From Prostheceraeus crozeri (Eukaryota > Platyhelminthes > Polycladida > Euryleptidae), in contig CAJQUW010001979.1 of the NCBI GenBank assembly GCA_907163375.1, positions 372,001 to 436,000 on the forward strand: a stretch of 64,000 bases of DNA, given 5' to 3'. Each line of letters begins with the position of its first letter. Within the stretch, counting starts at the first letter, position 1. The notes beneath the pieces were generated by a model. That model ran no database searches. It was not told the DNA's origin and saw only the letters and a program-made list of their open reading frames with translations. Shown here piece after piece: positions 23,562-34,857 of the stretch. The position numbers and the translations under genes are program-made.

Positions 23562-23970
23562 TACTTCTATTCTTCCCCCACATTTTTCAAGTTTTCCAAA
23601 ATCATCAAATTTCGCCAAAGTTAGTCACATTGGGTTTAGAATGGACTTCATCTGTCACTGAGTGCCACTACAACACGACTGAAAAGTCTTACTTGAACCC
23701 TGGGATGAAGGATTGGTCCCTTGGATACTCAGTTAGAATACAAGGTACAGCTGAGATAATGAACTTCGTGTGATTGTTGTCTACAGACAAATGACGAGCA
23801 GTTGTCTAATTCTGAGGCTGTAAATGTTCTACAAGTCAGATAAGAGGAGTCTTACACACTCAAAGTTATGCCATGTCAGTGAGAACAGGTAGGACCAAGA
23901 GGAGATCGTTGACGATGCAACACTTCCGGGTGTCAACAACAGAAATGTGGGGGGGGGGAAGAATAGAAGT
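23562..23970. mobile_element. MITE, copy A (C-run inverted ends)
   Basis: Ends TACTTCTATTCTTCCCCC and GGGGGAAGAATAGAAGT are inverse. The interior matches copy B at 57770-58185 in opposite orientation: GATCGTT...GATGCAACA, GGATTGGTCCCTTGGATACTCAGTTAGAA and TCACATTGGGTTTAGAATGGACTT-type blocks. TSD not recognisable in this copy. It sits within the large hAT-like element. Confidence 0.8.
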
Positions 23971-24190
23971 CTCATAAATATTTTTAAAGTTCTAAAACAT
24001 TCTTCAAATTTGTATGCTCCAACCCGAAAAAAACCCGAATCGGTTTATTTCGGGTTTTTTCGGATTTTAGATAAAAGAGATAATCCTACCCGACCCGATC
24101 GTCTTAATTGCTCTACACGAACCCGAGCATTCGGGTTTCGGTCGGGTTCGGATAGGGTTTCGGTTAGGATCGCTCATCTTTATAAGGAAC

Positions 24191-24929
24191 TGTTCATTGT
24201 CTTAGTTTATGTTCGAAGCTATGGGAAGAAATGGCGGCTGTGTGATAGTACTGGATGAAGTGGTGGTTGGTAAAACATTATTTTAGATTAAGTTGTAATT
24301 GGCATCTCAGAAGCGCAGTGATTATAACGCTCAAAATAAAAAAAGTTCCATAAGTTAATCAACGGGGGAAATGCGATACTATTGACCAAATACATGTCTT
24401 TCACATTGAACCACCAAACTTATCTCCGAAGCTATAAATAGTGATGTTTTAAGACAATGTTTTAATGTATCTAAGAAACATAATACCTCTGATAATTTCA
24501 ACTGTTTATGCTCACCATCATTATTTTCACAGGATTTCCCGATATTCCAATGAAAAAGATTTTTTCAGAAAATCGGTCAGCCCTACCCAAACATTTAAGT
24601 ATATTTTTATCAGACAGCATTTTCTCGTACCGTGGGCTTATTCTTTATCAATTTCAGTAATCTAACAGCAAAAAAATTTTTGGTATAGATTTTTAGCATA
24701 CGATCTGCACGTACGTTCATGAATGCCGCAAACAGTAATCTAGCAGCTAGTTGCAGCCCTATCATCCACAGGAAAATTCAAATCGTCATCCCTTGACAAA
24801 ATTGCATTTATGGCCATGCATTATGCGCCATGGCGCATATATCATCCTGCGACATTGCAAGCACCACCGACGCTAATCATGACCGTGCAAAGCCGAAAAT
24901 GAACCGCACAGACGATTGATATGACAACC
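24191..24929. other. Intergenic, no gene seen
   Basis: AT-rich with no supported features. Confidence 0.4.
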
Positions 24930-26200
24930 GAAGGCGATTGATAAAACGCAACCAGAGTTAAAGCAGTAAAGTCAAACCCGCAAAAAGTGCGCTTTAAGCC
25001 GACTTTTTTCAGGACTAGTCTGCTAGTAAGGAATGACTAGGGGCTCTGTAAGACCCTCCATCACCCATGATCGAGCACGTGCGGCAAAAAAGCCATGGAA
25101 AAATAGAAAAAATATCGATGAAAAACAAATGGATAATTACAAGCAGAGTCACACAGCCACCATTTCTACACCGATTTCCTTCCCTCAATGAGCTCATCAT
25201 GACCGGAATGGCAATATGCCAAGCACCTATCACAGGTAAATTCAAATTGCTACTAGGCCTACCTCTGTTGGAGACCCCATGACCCACGAAACATCGAAGC
25301 CAATTGCAACGGTTGCAACCAAAGTCACACTGCAGGCATCAACTCACAACCGACTTCGCTCGCTGATGACTCGATCTGAGAGAGGCATTGCTAAAGTCTC
25401 GACCCAATCACATCAAAGGAATGAATTTTTGAGCACCTCTTTGACGCCCCAATCAAAGGATCCCAGAAATCTACAGTTTTAGTTCCAATTTCAAAAATTG
25501 AATAGCCAGTTGCAATTAATCAAAGTCACGTAGTCGCCATTTCTGTACTGATTTCACTCGCTAAAGGCTCGATGACCGGAAAGGCATTGCCAAGCCCCCT
25601 CACAAGAAAGAAATGTCAAAATTCCTTTGTTGGCGCCCAGAACAAGTCTTATGCAAAATATCACACTTCAACAGAGGTTGTTTGAAATTTCATTCTTGCG
25701 ATGTGATGGGGACTTGACAATGCATGCGGTCAGAATGAGACTGGAATGAGACATCAATGAGCGAAATCGGTTGAGAGTTGCATGGTGACTGTGTGACTCT
25801 GGTTGTGATACCGTTGCTTGGTTTCGATGTTTCTTGCGCAATCGTGTTTAGGCCGTTCTGGGGTGCCAACAAAGGAATTTAGAAATTTCAAATTTCCTTC
25901 TTGTGATAGGTGGCTCGGCAAGACGCATCCGTTAATAATGGGTGATGAACGAAGGAAATCGATGCAAAGAAGGCGGTTGTGTGACTCAGGTTGCAATTCT
26001 TGTTTAGTTTTCAATATTTTTTCCTTTTTTTCCTTGGATTTTTTGCTAGGTATAAAGCCTTTTTGATGCACGATCATGGGTGATGGAGGACTTTCAAGAG
26101 TAGTTGGAGAATGTCCTTAAAGTCGGATAATACGCTTTTACGAGTTTTATGAATTTTGCTGATCTCTGCCTGCGTCTTATCAATCGCCTCGGCATACATA
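24930..26200. repeat. Complex palindromic repeat region
   Basis: The outer ends are inverse (GCGATTGATAAAACGCA near 24941; TGCGTCTTATCAATCGC near 26171), followed inward by GACTTTTTTCAGGAC / GTCCTTAAAGTC and CCATCACCCATGATCG / GATCATGGGTGATGG. Between them are several diverged ~170-190 bp units, first direct (about 25130, 25330, 25510) then inverted (about 25690, 25880). Each has an AAAGTCACAC-like motif, a CGATTTC-like motif and a GGCATTGCCAAG-like motif. No coding frame of interest and no TSD found. Confidence 0.65.
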
Positions 26201-27458
26201 ACTGTAGAATTACACATTTGTGCGTGCTATTGTTTGCATTAAGCGAACGCGTTCATTTGTACCAGGTGTGGGAGATAATTTCACCCCAATAGGCTATAGG
26301 CTACTTCATTAAACTAAAACTATGAACTTTAAAACTTTACACTCGTATTTTTGCAGATTTGATTAGCTAATGAAAGATGACATTCATTTCTACTTCACTT
26401 AGAAAATGTATTCACTAATTAAGTTGACCGAATATTCAACATCAAGGAGAATACATTTGACACTCATTGTACAAGACTGGATGGCGCCGACCTCGCCGAA
26501 TCGGATGCCTATAATTTTCGAAAGTCAGATTCGGTTGACAAAAAGGTTTTCGACTCGGAAATGAATTTCCAATTGTTCGGATAGTCGATCTATTTAGTCC
26601 GATTGTGCATCTCTCAGTGTATGTCTAATCTTATTGGTCATTAGATCAAGGCTCAGGCCAAGTTGTCATTCTTAATCAATTGGGTCTCAAGTATTTACCT
26701 GCTAAGACTCGATGATGTCCGTTGCACGTCACACGGGCAATTGGACATTGTGTTCGACTATAACAGAGCTGAACACTGCCCCAACTACCCATGAGCGAAT
26801 TGCGCGCACTTAATGCACGTCATGGGTAATTGGAGCAGAGCAGTGGATTTGGCTTCGTGCAGCAGAAATATGCTTAGATGAACTATGGCCTTATATATTA
26901 CCAATTTACCGTGTGCTTTATTTTAAGCTTTCAATTTCAGTGCACAATAGGATCGACGCTTTTAAATTGTTGATTGTCAGACTTATATTCTCATTTGCTC
27001 AAATTTGTTGATTCAAGGATCCAGGAATCGGATACTAATCAATTTCAGGAGCACTGAGTAGAATGACTTTAAATCTAAGATGCCCGAGGTCGTATACTTT
27101 TAATCTCAAGAAGCCCGGATTTAGATTAGTCCTTCTATCATTTTAGGATTCCAAAACCCTGATTATTAATTCATCTTCATTATTGAAAATTTGGGAACAT
27201 GTTTTAGAAGACATCTTCGTGAATAATATATATTCTATATACAATCCAATAGACATACAAAATGTAATTATTTTAAATCATTGAGAATAATTTCGGTGTT
27301 GTAATTCAATTTAGAAACAAAAGATTCAGACAAACATCCGAATAGAGAAAATATTTACATAAAGTATTTCGAATTTATGATGAGAAGATCGAAAAGGATA
27401 ATGAACATATATTTTCACAAAAAAGATAATTTCCTACACACGAAAGTGAACAATGAAA
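26201..27458. other. Intergenic downstream of EF-hand gene
   Basis: No gene. It holds a GC-richer patch at about 26479-26616 with CGAATCGGA motifs like those of hAT MITEs and a hairpin at 26772-26842. No clear polyadenylation signal for the EF-hand gene was seen just below its stop. Confidence 0.4.
26772..26842. repeat. Hairpin of ~22-bp arms
   Basis: CACTGCCCCAACTACCCATGA is followed after ~24 bp by TCATGGGTAATTGGAGC...GCAGTG. This is a stem with a few mismatches, possibly the remains of a small foldback element. Confidence 0.4.
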
Positions 27459-27653
27459 CTATTCTTCAGCGTTTGGATCGTCGGCGAGAAGCATAGAATA
27501 TAGTTGTTTGTCAGCCATGCATCCATCCATAAACTCTTCTCTTGTCAACACACCATCCTTATTCAGGTCCATTTTAGCAAAAATTTCTTTCGTTCTTTCC
27601 TCAGGTGTGTGATCGACATTGCTCTCATCAGCTCCCAGCATGCTGTAGATGGC
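27459..27653 (-). CDS. Neuronal calcium sensor-like EF-hand protein, terminal exon
   Basis: 64 codons plus TAG after the acceptor TCATTACAG (on the - strand), phase 0. It begins AIYSMLGADES, equal to the AIYKMVG helix that follows EF3 in recoverin/frequenin/hippocalcin proteins, then TPEERTKEIFAKM and an EF4 loop, DLNKDGVLTREE, with Asp/Asn/Asp/Glu ligands in place. The end is short (MLLADDPNAEE). The order joins exactly to the exon at 33024-33296 (...MIEIIR | AIYSML...). Family members are Ca2+ sensors, usually N-myristoylated, in neurons. This one looks closest in style to the NCS-2-like branch (GC..DKQ motif), but the subfamily is unsure. Confidence 0.92.
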   Translation of the reverse strand, partial: AIYSMLGADESNVDHTPEERTKEIFAKMDLNKDGVLTREEFMDGCMADKQLYSMLLADDPNAEE

Positions 27654-28104
27654 CTGTAATGATATCAAAAATTGAAATGAAATTTTGACAGTCAATTTAA
27701 ACTTTTTTGATAAACAGGACAATCATAACGCATAATATATACAATTAACTCACGATTATAGCGAATTTCTGATGACCACAGAAATTTGATTCCTTATCAA
27801 CGAAATTCTTTGCGTTCGAAATGTGCAAAATTGAAGTTCAAAAATGGCAGTATATTATATTTGGGTAGTTGACAAACTCATTACTGAGGATAATTTTGAA
27901 AAGCAACACATAGAGTAAAACCACATACATGCTGAAAATGCTGAAATAATTCGTTATAACTTTATTTATCAAAACATCAAAAACTTCAGAATCTGCAGGA
28001 AATTGAACTTCAGAAGGTCAGCTGTTCGAGGGTTCAGCAAATAATGTAAGAATCTATGCACTGAGATTGGAGGTGTGAGGAATTTCAAAATCAATTAGTT
28101 ATTA
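27654..28104. other. EF-hand gene intron, no further feature
   Basis: AT-rich. Nothing beyond the splice acceptor. Confidence 0.4.
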
Positions 28105-28290
28105 TTCCGTGGCACAGTGGCTAAGTGCTTGGTCTAGCAAACTTTTGGTCTGGAGGTCGAGCCCCGTCATAGAAGTCGTCAGGAAGGGCATGCGGGCAAA
28201 GTGCCAGAACGTTCCAGAAATATCTGACTATATCAAAACCGTCCAAGCCCCAGTATGGGGGAGCAGTGACATAAATGACTTCATGTCTGA
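28105..28290 (+). mobile_element. tRNA-derived SINE, copy split by an insertion
   Basis: It carries the A-box-like TGGCACAGTGGCTAAGTGCT, the B-box-like GGAGGTCGAGCCCC, the central GTCGTCAGGAAGGGCAT module and a CCGTCCAAGCCCCAGTATGG tail followed by GGGGGAG. The tail is interrupted at 28290 by the inverted element at 28291-28628. Confidence 0.85.
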
Positions 28291-28628
28291 GGAGTTTCTT
28301 AAAAGTGTCGGCCATACCCGGTATGATCAATATATATTAAAGTTTGCTAAACGCCTTTCCGGATAAATAATATACTGTATAATTGGGTGTCGGGACGTTT
28401 CGATTATCTTTGTCAGCCGATTTCTGACTTAAGACTTTCTGACTTTGTGGCTATCGGACATCCGAAGTGCCTGTTTGATGTTTGTGTTTTGTACATGTAT
28501 GTATTCCTTCTGTGAATGTTCTTAAGTCAGAAATCGGCTGACAAAGATAATCGAAACGTCCCGACACTTGGCTGTTCTCAATTATATATTATTTATCCGG
28601 AAAGGCGTTTAGCAAACTTTAATATATA
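28291..28628. mobile_element. Inverted-arm element with hammerhead-like motifs
   Basis: 338-bp insertion flanked by an 11-bp direct repeat, TTCATGTCTGA (28280-28290, 28629-28639). Two nearly identical ~105-bp arms face each other (about 28324-28430 and 28524-28628). Each arm, read outward from the centre, has GGCTGACAAAGATAATCGAAACGTCCCGACAC: a hammerhead-like order with a TCGG/CCGA helix I but an altered CTGACAA core. Inverted terminal repeats with such motifs resemble Penelope-like element ends. No coding sequence. Confidence 0.6.
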
Positions 28629-28639
28629 TTCATGTCTGA

Positions 28640-29700
28640 GCCCGCTCAACGTGCAGAAGGACGAAAAACGGGGAAGTAGGTACGCATCTTTACAAGCATA
28701 AACGGATGCAACACACTGTCTTGAAAGTTGATTGATACTTTAATGCATCATCTTTGCTGTTGTTCCTGTCGGTTCGTAGTCTACAGGCTACACTCCCTCC
28801 TCCATTCCACTCGATCGAAAGGGTTATCGGCTATTATATTGGCTAGCCGCATACCTGCCTAAAGACCGTCCATTCATCGAAGCTTGGATCAACCATATGC
28901 TCGTTTGCCATCAGGTCTGATTACAACTGCAGTTTGCGTCAGCGATCGCTCCTCACCACGGACGGCGTTTATTATAACTCGTTATGAATATTATTTGGCT
29001 GCAAAATTATCGATGTCGAGCAAAATTATTTAGTTATGATGACCGAAAAGGTAGCTATATTCGAATTTAGTACAAAATTCATTCTGCAGCTCAACAGACC
29101 AATAATATTCCTTCGTTGCATTCGGGCTCGCATCGAGAGGTTGCTTATTTAATGTAGTTTTGTTTGGTTTTGATCATTAACAAAAAGGTCTAATTCCCCC
29201 TGAAGATTACTTAGTTAAAAATGAAGAATGTATTTCCCACACAAAATGTTTACAACGCAGTAAAAGCCTCACAGTTATTCAGTGTCTTATTGTAGCTTTG
29301 AGTAAAAGCCTATAATCTGTTTTAGTGGATATAAATGGAAGACAAATAATGAAACAATAATGTAACATAAATAGATGTGTCATAAATTGATGGGCGCAAT
29401 CTACGGATGCAATGAATCCCTATGTGGCGGGTCTAACTTGATCATACTTAGTTGGAGCGTTGTGATTAGGAGTTTTCGGGATTCGGGATCGTGTATTGGG
29501 ATGAGGATTCAGGGATCGGGATATCCTGAAACGTGTGCTTCTGATGTTTTACTTCCTGTTTAATCACTCAATCATCACGGACAAGAAAAGGTAGATTGAC
29601 CACATGCCAAGCGAAGCTTCGAGTTTGAGACTGAAGGAGGGTACTAACATCCACAACCATGGAGAAAGAAGCACGGAAGAGAGTTGCCGAATAACTCGGA
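28640..29700. other. EF-hand gene intron, no gene seen
   Basis: It includes a GC-richer patch at 28740-28980 that matches nothing I recognise and CGGGAT repeats at 29475-29525 of the kind found near hAT ends. Confidence 0.35.
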
Positions 29701-29945
29701 CTGCATCGGACTCCTAACAATCGAAAACATTGACTGCCAGTTCTTAAATCCTGAAGTCAGAACAGAGACAATCTTCCAGAACTGTATGAGCTAGCAAAAC
29801 TGCTTCTGTCGACCCCAGCAACGCCAGTTCTAGTCGAAATCGCATTTGGTGTTGCCGGACTGATTAAACAAAATGAGATATACTCCTTGAAAAAAAATTT
29901 GAAGAGCATCTTCTTGAAAGACAAAATTTTGGAAATGTTCTACTG
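29700..29945 (+). mobile_element. hAT transposase C-terminal relic
   Basis: The + strand at about 29788 gives ELAKLLLSTPATPVLVE, then FGVAGLI and LKSIFLKDKIL. This fits the hAT dimerisation pattern (LAK.LLSIPAT...SER.FS.AG.I...L.FLK) but lacks the usual SER. CGGGATCGGGAT motifs upstream (29475-29525) and at 30408-30425 could be its subterminal repeats. Ends were not defined. Confidence 0.4.
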
Positions 29946-30788
29946 AATGATGCCATTTTCGGCACAAATTCATTTTTGCACATGAATGTGCATTACTTTC
30001 TATTTCTAGTTCAAATACGAGAGGAATTTCAGATGAATATTTTGTAGAATTAGATGTATCATTCGGTATCTTTAAATCGCCATCGGAATTTTCTATACAC
30101 AAGTATTGAAACATCACATTTTTGAAAATGCGTATATTCCTATCTGCTTTTTGTATTTTTATTGACCGCTCTAGTTTTTAACAGACATCAGTCTAATATC
30201 CTCTGTACAGCAATAAGCATGCTGCTTATTTATTCTAATTATCATCTCAGTTGGACAAGTACAGAGAATTACGATATACACATCACGTACGGTTTATAGG
30301 AAGTAAAATGGCAGATAAATGTGTGTCGTACAAGTAAGATGCATCATTTGATATATGAAAGAGGCAATTCAAAAAACGATTGCGAAGTTGAAGATAAAGG
30401 AGGAACGGGATGAGGTTCGGGATCATCATATAGTTGCTTGAATGTTCCATTCTCATTTTTCTGTCAAACCTTGTAGCATGAGTAATATCTATTAATCAGT
30501 CAAATACTACTTTCAAAAACATCTTAGGCCCACTGCACATAAACTCGCCGTTTTCTGTCATTTCTCGTTTTAAGGTTCGGATAAAAATAGCAAACATCAT
30601 AAAAAATGCCTGTGGGAGGCACATTGCAAAGTCTAGTCCAGTCGTTACTACAAAAAAGGATTACATATCAACAAAGATGTCACTTTTTGGCTGCATCATT
30701 TTTCAAATATTGTGAAGTATGCTACCTAACATTCTAATAACTGAAAACACAGCTATTTTCCCTTTTTTCTCTCATAAGCCGCATTAAA
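29946..30788. other. EF-hand gene intron, no gene seen
   Basis: A 95-codon - strand open frame (29830-30117) has no recognisable motif and is left out. Confidence 0.35.
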
Positions 30789-31420
30789 TAATAATAATCG
30801 TTTATTTTCATAGAATGCCACAAAAATGAAAATCGTGCGGCCACAAAATTACAAAGTGAAAAGCCGATACGAGAAGACATCATCATAAACAAAATAAACA
30901 AGCAAAAAATTATTACATTAAAAACCGCTATTCGCCAGATGAATCATGTTGACAACAAATGATTTCGCTCTTTGAGTACTCCTAATGATGGGAAGACGGC
31001 AAGTTCTCAAAAACTGATTTTGTGCAGGTGTCAAGTAATGAAGCGGATGATGCTCATCTTTGATTAACGTTCTGAAAAGACGCATACCTAGCATCAAACG
31101 ACGATAATCTAGTGAAATGAAATTGGAACATTTGCAATCAGAATCGCCGCATATGATTTTGTGAGCTCTTCTTTGAATTCTTTCAATGGAATTTTGTTGT
31201 TGAGCTTGCAACTTCACAAAAAGAGGCGCAGCATATTCTAAGACACTTCGAACACAGGTATTGTAAATCGTTATAAGTTCCGGATTGTCAAGGAAAGGCT
31301 TTACCTGCCGAATTACTGATAATTTACACGACGCCTTCTTTGTTATATCATATATATGTCGTTTCCATTTTAAAGATTCGTCGAACTTTATTCGAAACAC
31401 TCGAATAGTGGGCTAAATGC
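30789..31420 (-). mobile_element. CR1/Jockey-like LINE, 5'-truncated 3' end
   Basis: A 160-codon open frame on the - strand (31400-30918) encodes the end of a reverse-transcriptase protein: KFDESLKWKRHIYDITKKA, IYNTCVRSVLEYAAPLFV, IQRRAHKIICGDSDCKC, LDYRRLMLGMRLFRTLI, then HHPLHYL. It stops at a natural-looking C-terminus, and the 3' end runs into a (ATT)n tail (AATAATAATAAT on the + strand at 30788-30800). The 5' part, including the YADD motif, is missing. This is the youngest of three copies of this family in the window. Confidence 0.8.
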
Positions 31421-31430
31421 AAACATGGAA

Positions 31431-33023
31431 TATCAAGCTTGCTGTTTAATGACTCCATTAAAGTAGTGATCAATCTAGATAAGTCCTAAGCCACTGTAAG
31501 ACGGAGACTATTACCTTCATTGATATTAAGATTTTTCATATGATCAATTTGCAAATTGCATTCAAAGATTATGCCTTAAAAACCAAAAAAGGAAGCCATT
31601 AAAATGACAGATAACTGCAAGTGGCAATCAAAATCCAAAATATGCTTGCCGAAGAAAGTGGCAAATATATCTTTGTGGCAACCTTGATATTTGCTGCTGC
31701 GATACCGAATATCGAAATTACAAAATTATGAAATCACAACCGAATATCTTTCCTGGGGACACAAGTATCGTATGCAAGCGTGCATAAAATACAGTTACTT
31801 TGTTTACAGTTACTCAGTTTCTTGTTGATTAGGGAAGTTACGAAAGGGAAGAAATGTTTATTCCTTCTTCGTCCGGAAATGAGATAAAAGTTACTGTCTC
31901 TTCAACTTTCGCGTGATCTTAACAGATAAATTTGGTGACTTTCCTTGACAATGAAAAAATTGTTTGCTCCTCTCACAATAATGATGGATAGAGTAATGTT
32001 GAGCTAAGAGCATAAGTGAAACCATTAGTTTCAAATCAAGTTAAAATTTTGTTTTTTTAAGGAAACACGATTTCATATTTCAAATGTACAAAAGCAAGAA
32101 GAAATACGCACATTTCAGTCTACTCTACACCCCTGACAGATTCAGTCGGTGGACTACATGTTTTAAATGCAGTTGGTTCTAATATCAATAAAATGCTATT
32201 CAAAACTTCAGAATATTGCTCCATTACAAATTACAAAATAAAAGAGGATTCAGAGAAATAGTGCAATATTGAGCACAGAAAAAAAGAATGATCTTTGAGT
32301 CTATCGATGACTTGCAAATTAACCATTGAGATATCTATATCAGTAGATTGGACATGGGGTAGAGACTGTGAAACCGTGATTGTAGGAAATCCCCAGATTT
32401 AAAATTCATGTAATCTTAAATTCCTGATTTCTTTATCAACGAATGTCAAAATAACTCCTCTTCAAATTAAATATCACTTGCATCCAAGATCAGCCAAAAA
32501 TTCTTAAATATCATAGAAGAATTAATATTGTACATGGATAAACAGAGGAATGCCTCAATCTCATTGATAAGTCAAAATAATTACAACAAAACAACAAGCC
32601 TACTCAATTTTTGACTTAATTTCACCGTAAATTGCAAGCCATTTTACAACAAATTTTGTTAAGAGATGGCTTTCTCACTGCGCGATATACTGATTGATTC
32701 ATTGAAGAATGAAAAGACAGGTATATTGAAGTCCAAGATTAAAATAATGTTCTAAGTTCTATAATTCTAACTCGAAAGTAGCTAATCGTTTTTCCGATGT
32801 GGGAAATTTGATCTAAAAGTTGAATACTATTCAGGCAACACCGCACAAGAAGGGTAAGTCAGATCACATTCTATGCCATATTCTGTCTCGAATCAAATTT
32901 GAAGAGGCTCCGCATCTCTGCCCTTTGAGAATGTCTTTTATCAGAACACTTTTCGGTATAACATATTTTACTATAGGAGAAGAAAGGTACTTAAATTTAC
33001 CATGAGACACAACGTGAACTTAC
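31431..33023. other. EF-hand gene intron, no gene seen
   Basis: AT-rich and contains no supported features. Confidence 0.4.
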
Positions 33024-33296
33024 CCGGATTATTTCTATCATTTCACTTTGTTCAATCGTGCCATTTCCATCGATGTCATACATCTGATATGCCCACTCTA
33101 ACTTCTCTTTAGGTTTCCCTCCAGAGGTAATATTGATAGCAAGAAGAAATTCTTTAAAGTCTATTTTACCGGAATTGTCTTTATCGAACGTTCGAAATAC
33201 ATGGGTGCAAAATTCTTCCGCGTTACCATCAGGAAAGAAGCTTGAATACACTTCGATAAACTTCTTTTTGCTCAGTTGACCAGAAGGACAATCCCG
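33024..33296 (-). CDS. Neuronal calcium sensor-like EF-hand protein, internal exon
   Basis: 91 codons in phase 0, from acceptor TTTTGTTTTACAG to donor CGG|GTAAGT (- strand). The order is: degenerate EF1 with the family hallmark DCPSG (residues 2-6), helix [14 protein letters not shown]2 loop [12 protein letters not shown] (38-49), linker [21 protein letters not shown], and EF3 loop [12 protein letters not shown] (74-85). All Ca2+-ligand positions in EF2 and EF3 are filled. The Cys-Pro in EF1 disables that site, as in all neuronal calcium sensors. The exon(s) with the N-terminus and possible myristoylation site (MGxxxS) were not found upstream in the window up to 64 kb. They may be short, or lie beyond the window. 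Confidence 0.93.
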
Positions 33297-33429
33297 CTGT
33301 AAAACAAAATGCAATATTATAGAATTTGATATGAAAATTAAGCAATCAAGCGTTGGTTGATTTATAGCGATGATTATAGCCAAGTGACATTTTCATTATC
33401 TTCAACAGCAATTTTATCAAGCCTGCGAT

Positions 33430-33597
33430 GCGAGGAATATCACTTCTCTGCCTGTTCTGGAAGAAGTCTGCCTTCAAAATGCAATCAAAAACATAAAAAT
33501 GACAAATCTCATTTTGAGTTTTAAATGAATGTTAGATTGCATTATGTTATTAAGTGTACCACAACGGAAGCACCTGGATCTACATAAACAAATGGGA
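33430..33597. repeat. Local duplication, copy 1
   Basis: About 165 bp repeated in the same direction at 34858-35025 (shared blocks GGAAGAAGTCTGCCTT, GACAAATCTCATTTTGAG, GGAAGCACCTGGATCTACA), with few differences. It lies just upstream of the EF-hand exon. No homology to the SINE or LINEs is seen. Confidence 0.75.
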
Positions 33598-33681
33598 TGT
33601 TGCGATGTTTGACGTTTCGTAACTCGCAAGAAGACTGGAGGTACAACTTAAGAATCGTCGTCTTACTGATGTTGGGTGACT

Positions 33682-34130
33682 CAGGGACACGAATTTTCCG
33701 CGGTAGAAAACTTGAAATTCCGCGGTAGAAAACTCGAAATTCCGCGGTAATAAAAATGCTGCTATTTGCGCAAAGTCAAGAAAAAAGTTAGGACGATTTT
33801 TTCTTTTCTTCTCCAATTAGAAAATAAAAATGACAACAATCATTGCTATAGCATATAATTCGATACGGAAACAGGTACTAGCATGACAAGATATTTACAA
33901 AAAATGCTAACACAAATGCAATAGAAAAATTTATTAAATGCAACGAAATTAAAATAAAATTGACTTATGTAGTGAAATAAATGAAGTATTTGAAATAATT
34001 CTAACGTATTGAAGCAATCACCAATTTTGACGTTCGATATATCATATAAAAGCTTAGAAAATTTCATTTTCTCATTTATCCGCGGCATGATGCATATTCC
34101 GCGGTTTCCCGCGGAAAATTCGTGTCCCTG
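33682..34130. mobile_element. hAT-like MITE with perfect long ends
   Basis: The 449-bp element has perfect 22-bp inverted ends starting CAGGGACACGAATTTTCC, with further CCGCGG motifs inside each end. The target duplication is unclear: GTGAC occurs on both sides but is offset. The CAGGG start fits hAT. Non-coding; lies between the two copies of the local duplication. Confidence 0.8.
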
Positions 34131-34857
34131 GTGACAATCCACAAATTGAAAATAACAAGAAGCTAGTGCGCGAATTTAAGAAGAACACGTCAGCAGCTCT
34201 CGCACTGTTAACGATCACTGATGGGTTAGTGATACCGTTAGAGATCTGTTAGTCTAGCAATGTTTCTATGCGGTCGCCCTGTTGTTCAGTTGTTCAACTC
34301 CTCTGGATGTAATGCATGCATAAGCTTACTTGATTGGCACTTATGAGACGCTGTCAGCATCTGCGACTGCAAAGGAATTTGGTGTGTAAATCTTTCAAGT
34401 CTGAGGTCACTTTTCAAGTCCATGTCAGGCGAACTGGCACTATGAAATATTGTGCCAATGTGCCCAATTTGCACATGCAACGTTTGCGCAGCATTGTTTT
34501 CATTTCCTTTTAATTTTAAGTCTGAAACAGCGATTTTTGAAAGGAATATATGCTAAATTTACCTCTAAAGGCATGGAGTTAGGAACGTGTCCGCTAATTT
34601 CCTATTGTTTCTTCGCTTTGATAAGCGAAGATTCGCATAAGATTTTCCTGGAACGCATTGTTTGCACATACACGCATAGCGGAGTTTTGCTGTACTGAAT
34701 CGTAGCATGAATTCACGATTACTCAATTCACGTTGTAGGATATACTGCTGATTATACGTCAATCATGATGTTAATTCCGATGAAATCAATTTATCAATTA
34801 TCCGAAAATCACATTCGCGACCACAAGATCACTTCAAGACCTCATGATCACTTTTGC
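34131..34857. other. No gene seen
   Basis: Nothing supported between the MITE and duplication copy 2. Confidence 0.4.

Larger units (their letters stand above)
20259..24182. mobile_element. Large hAT-like element hosting nested insertions
   Basis: Exact 8-bp TSD TAAGGAAC at 20251-20258 and 24183-24190, with matching 12-bp ends TAAAGATGAGCG / CGCTCATCTTTA. Next to both ends are dense (A)CCCGAC/GTCGGGT motifs. The own sequence is only the outer portions. A Tc1 element (20741-23221) and a MITE (23562-23970) lie inside. No hAT transposase frame is seen. The perfect TSD shows that the insertion, with its later passengers, has stayed intact at its ends. Confidence 0.85.

Noticed and set aside
20260-24180. 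CCCGAC/GTCGGGT arrays as telomere-like or CpG-island promoter
   Set aside because: They are subterminal motifs of a TSD-flanked hAT-like element.
26479-26616. hAT MITE with CGAATCGG motifs
   Set aside because: Terminal repeats and TSD could not be matched.
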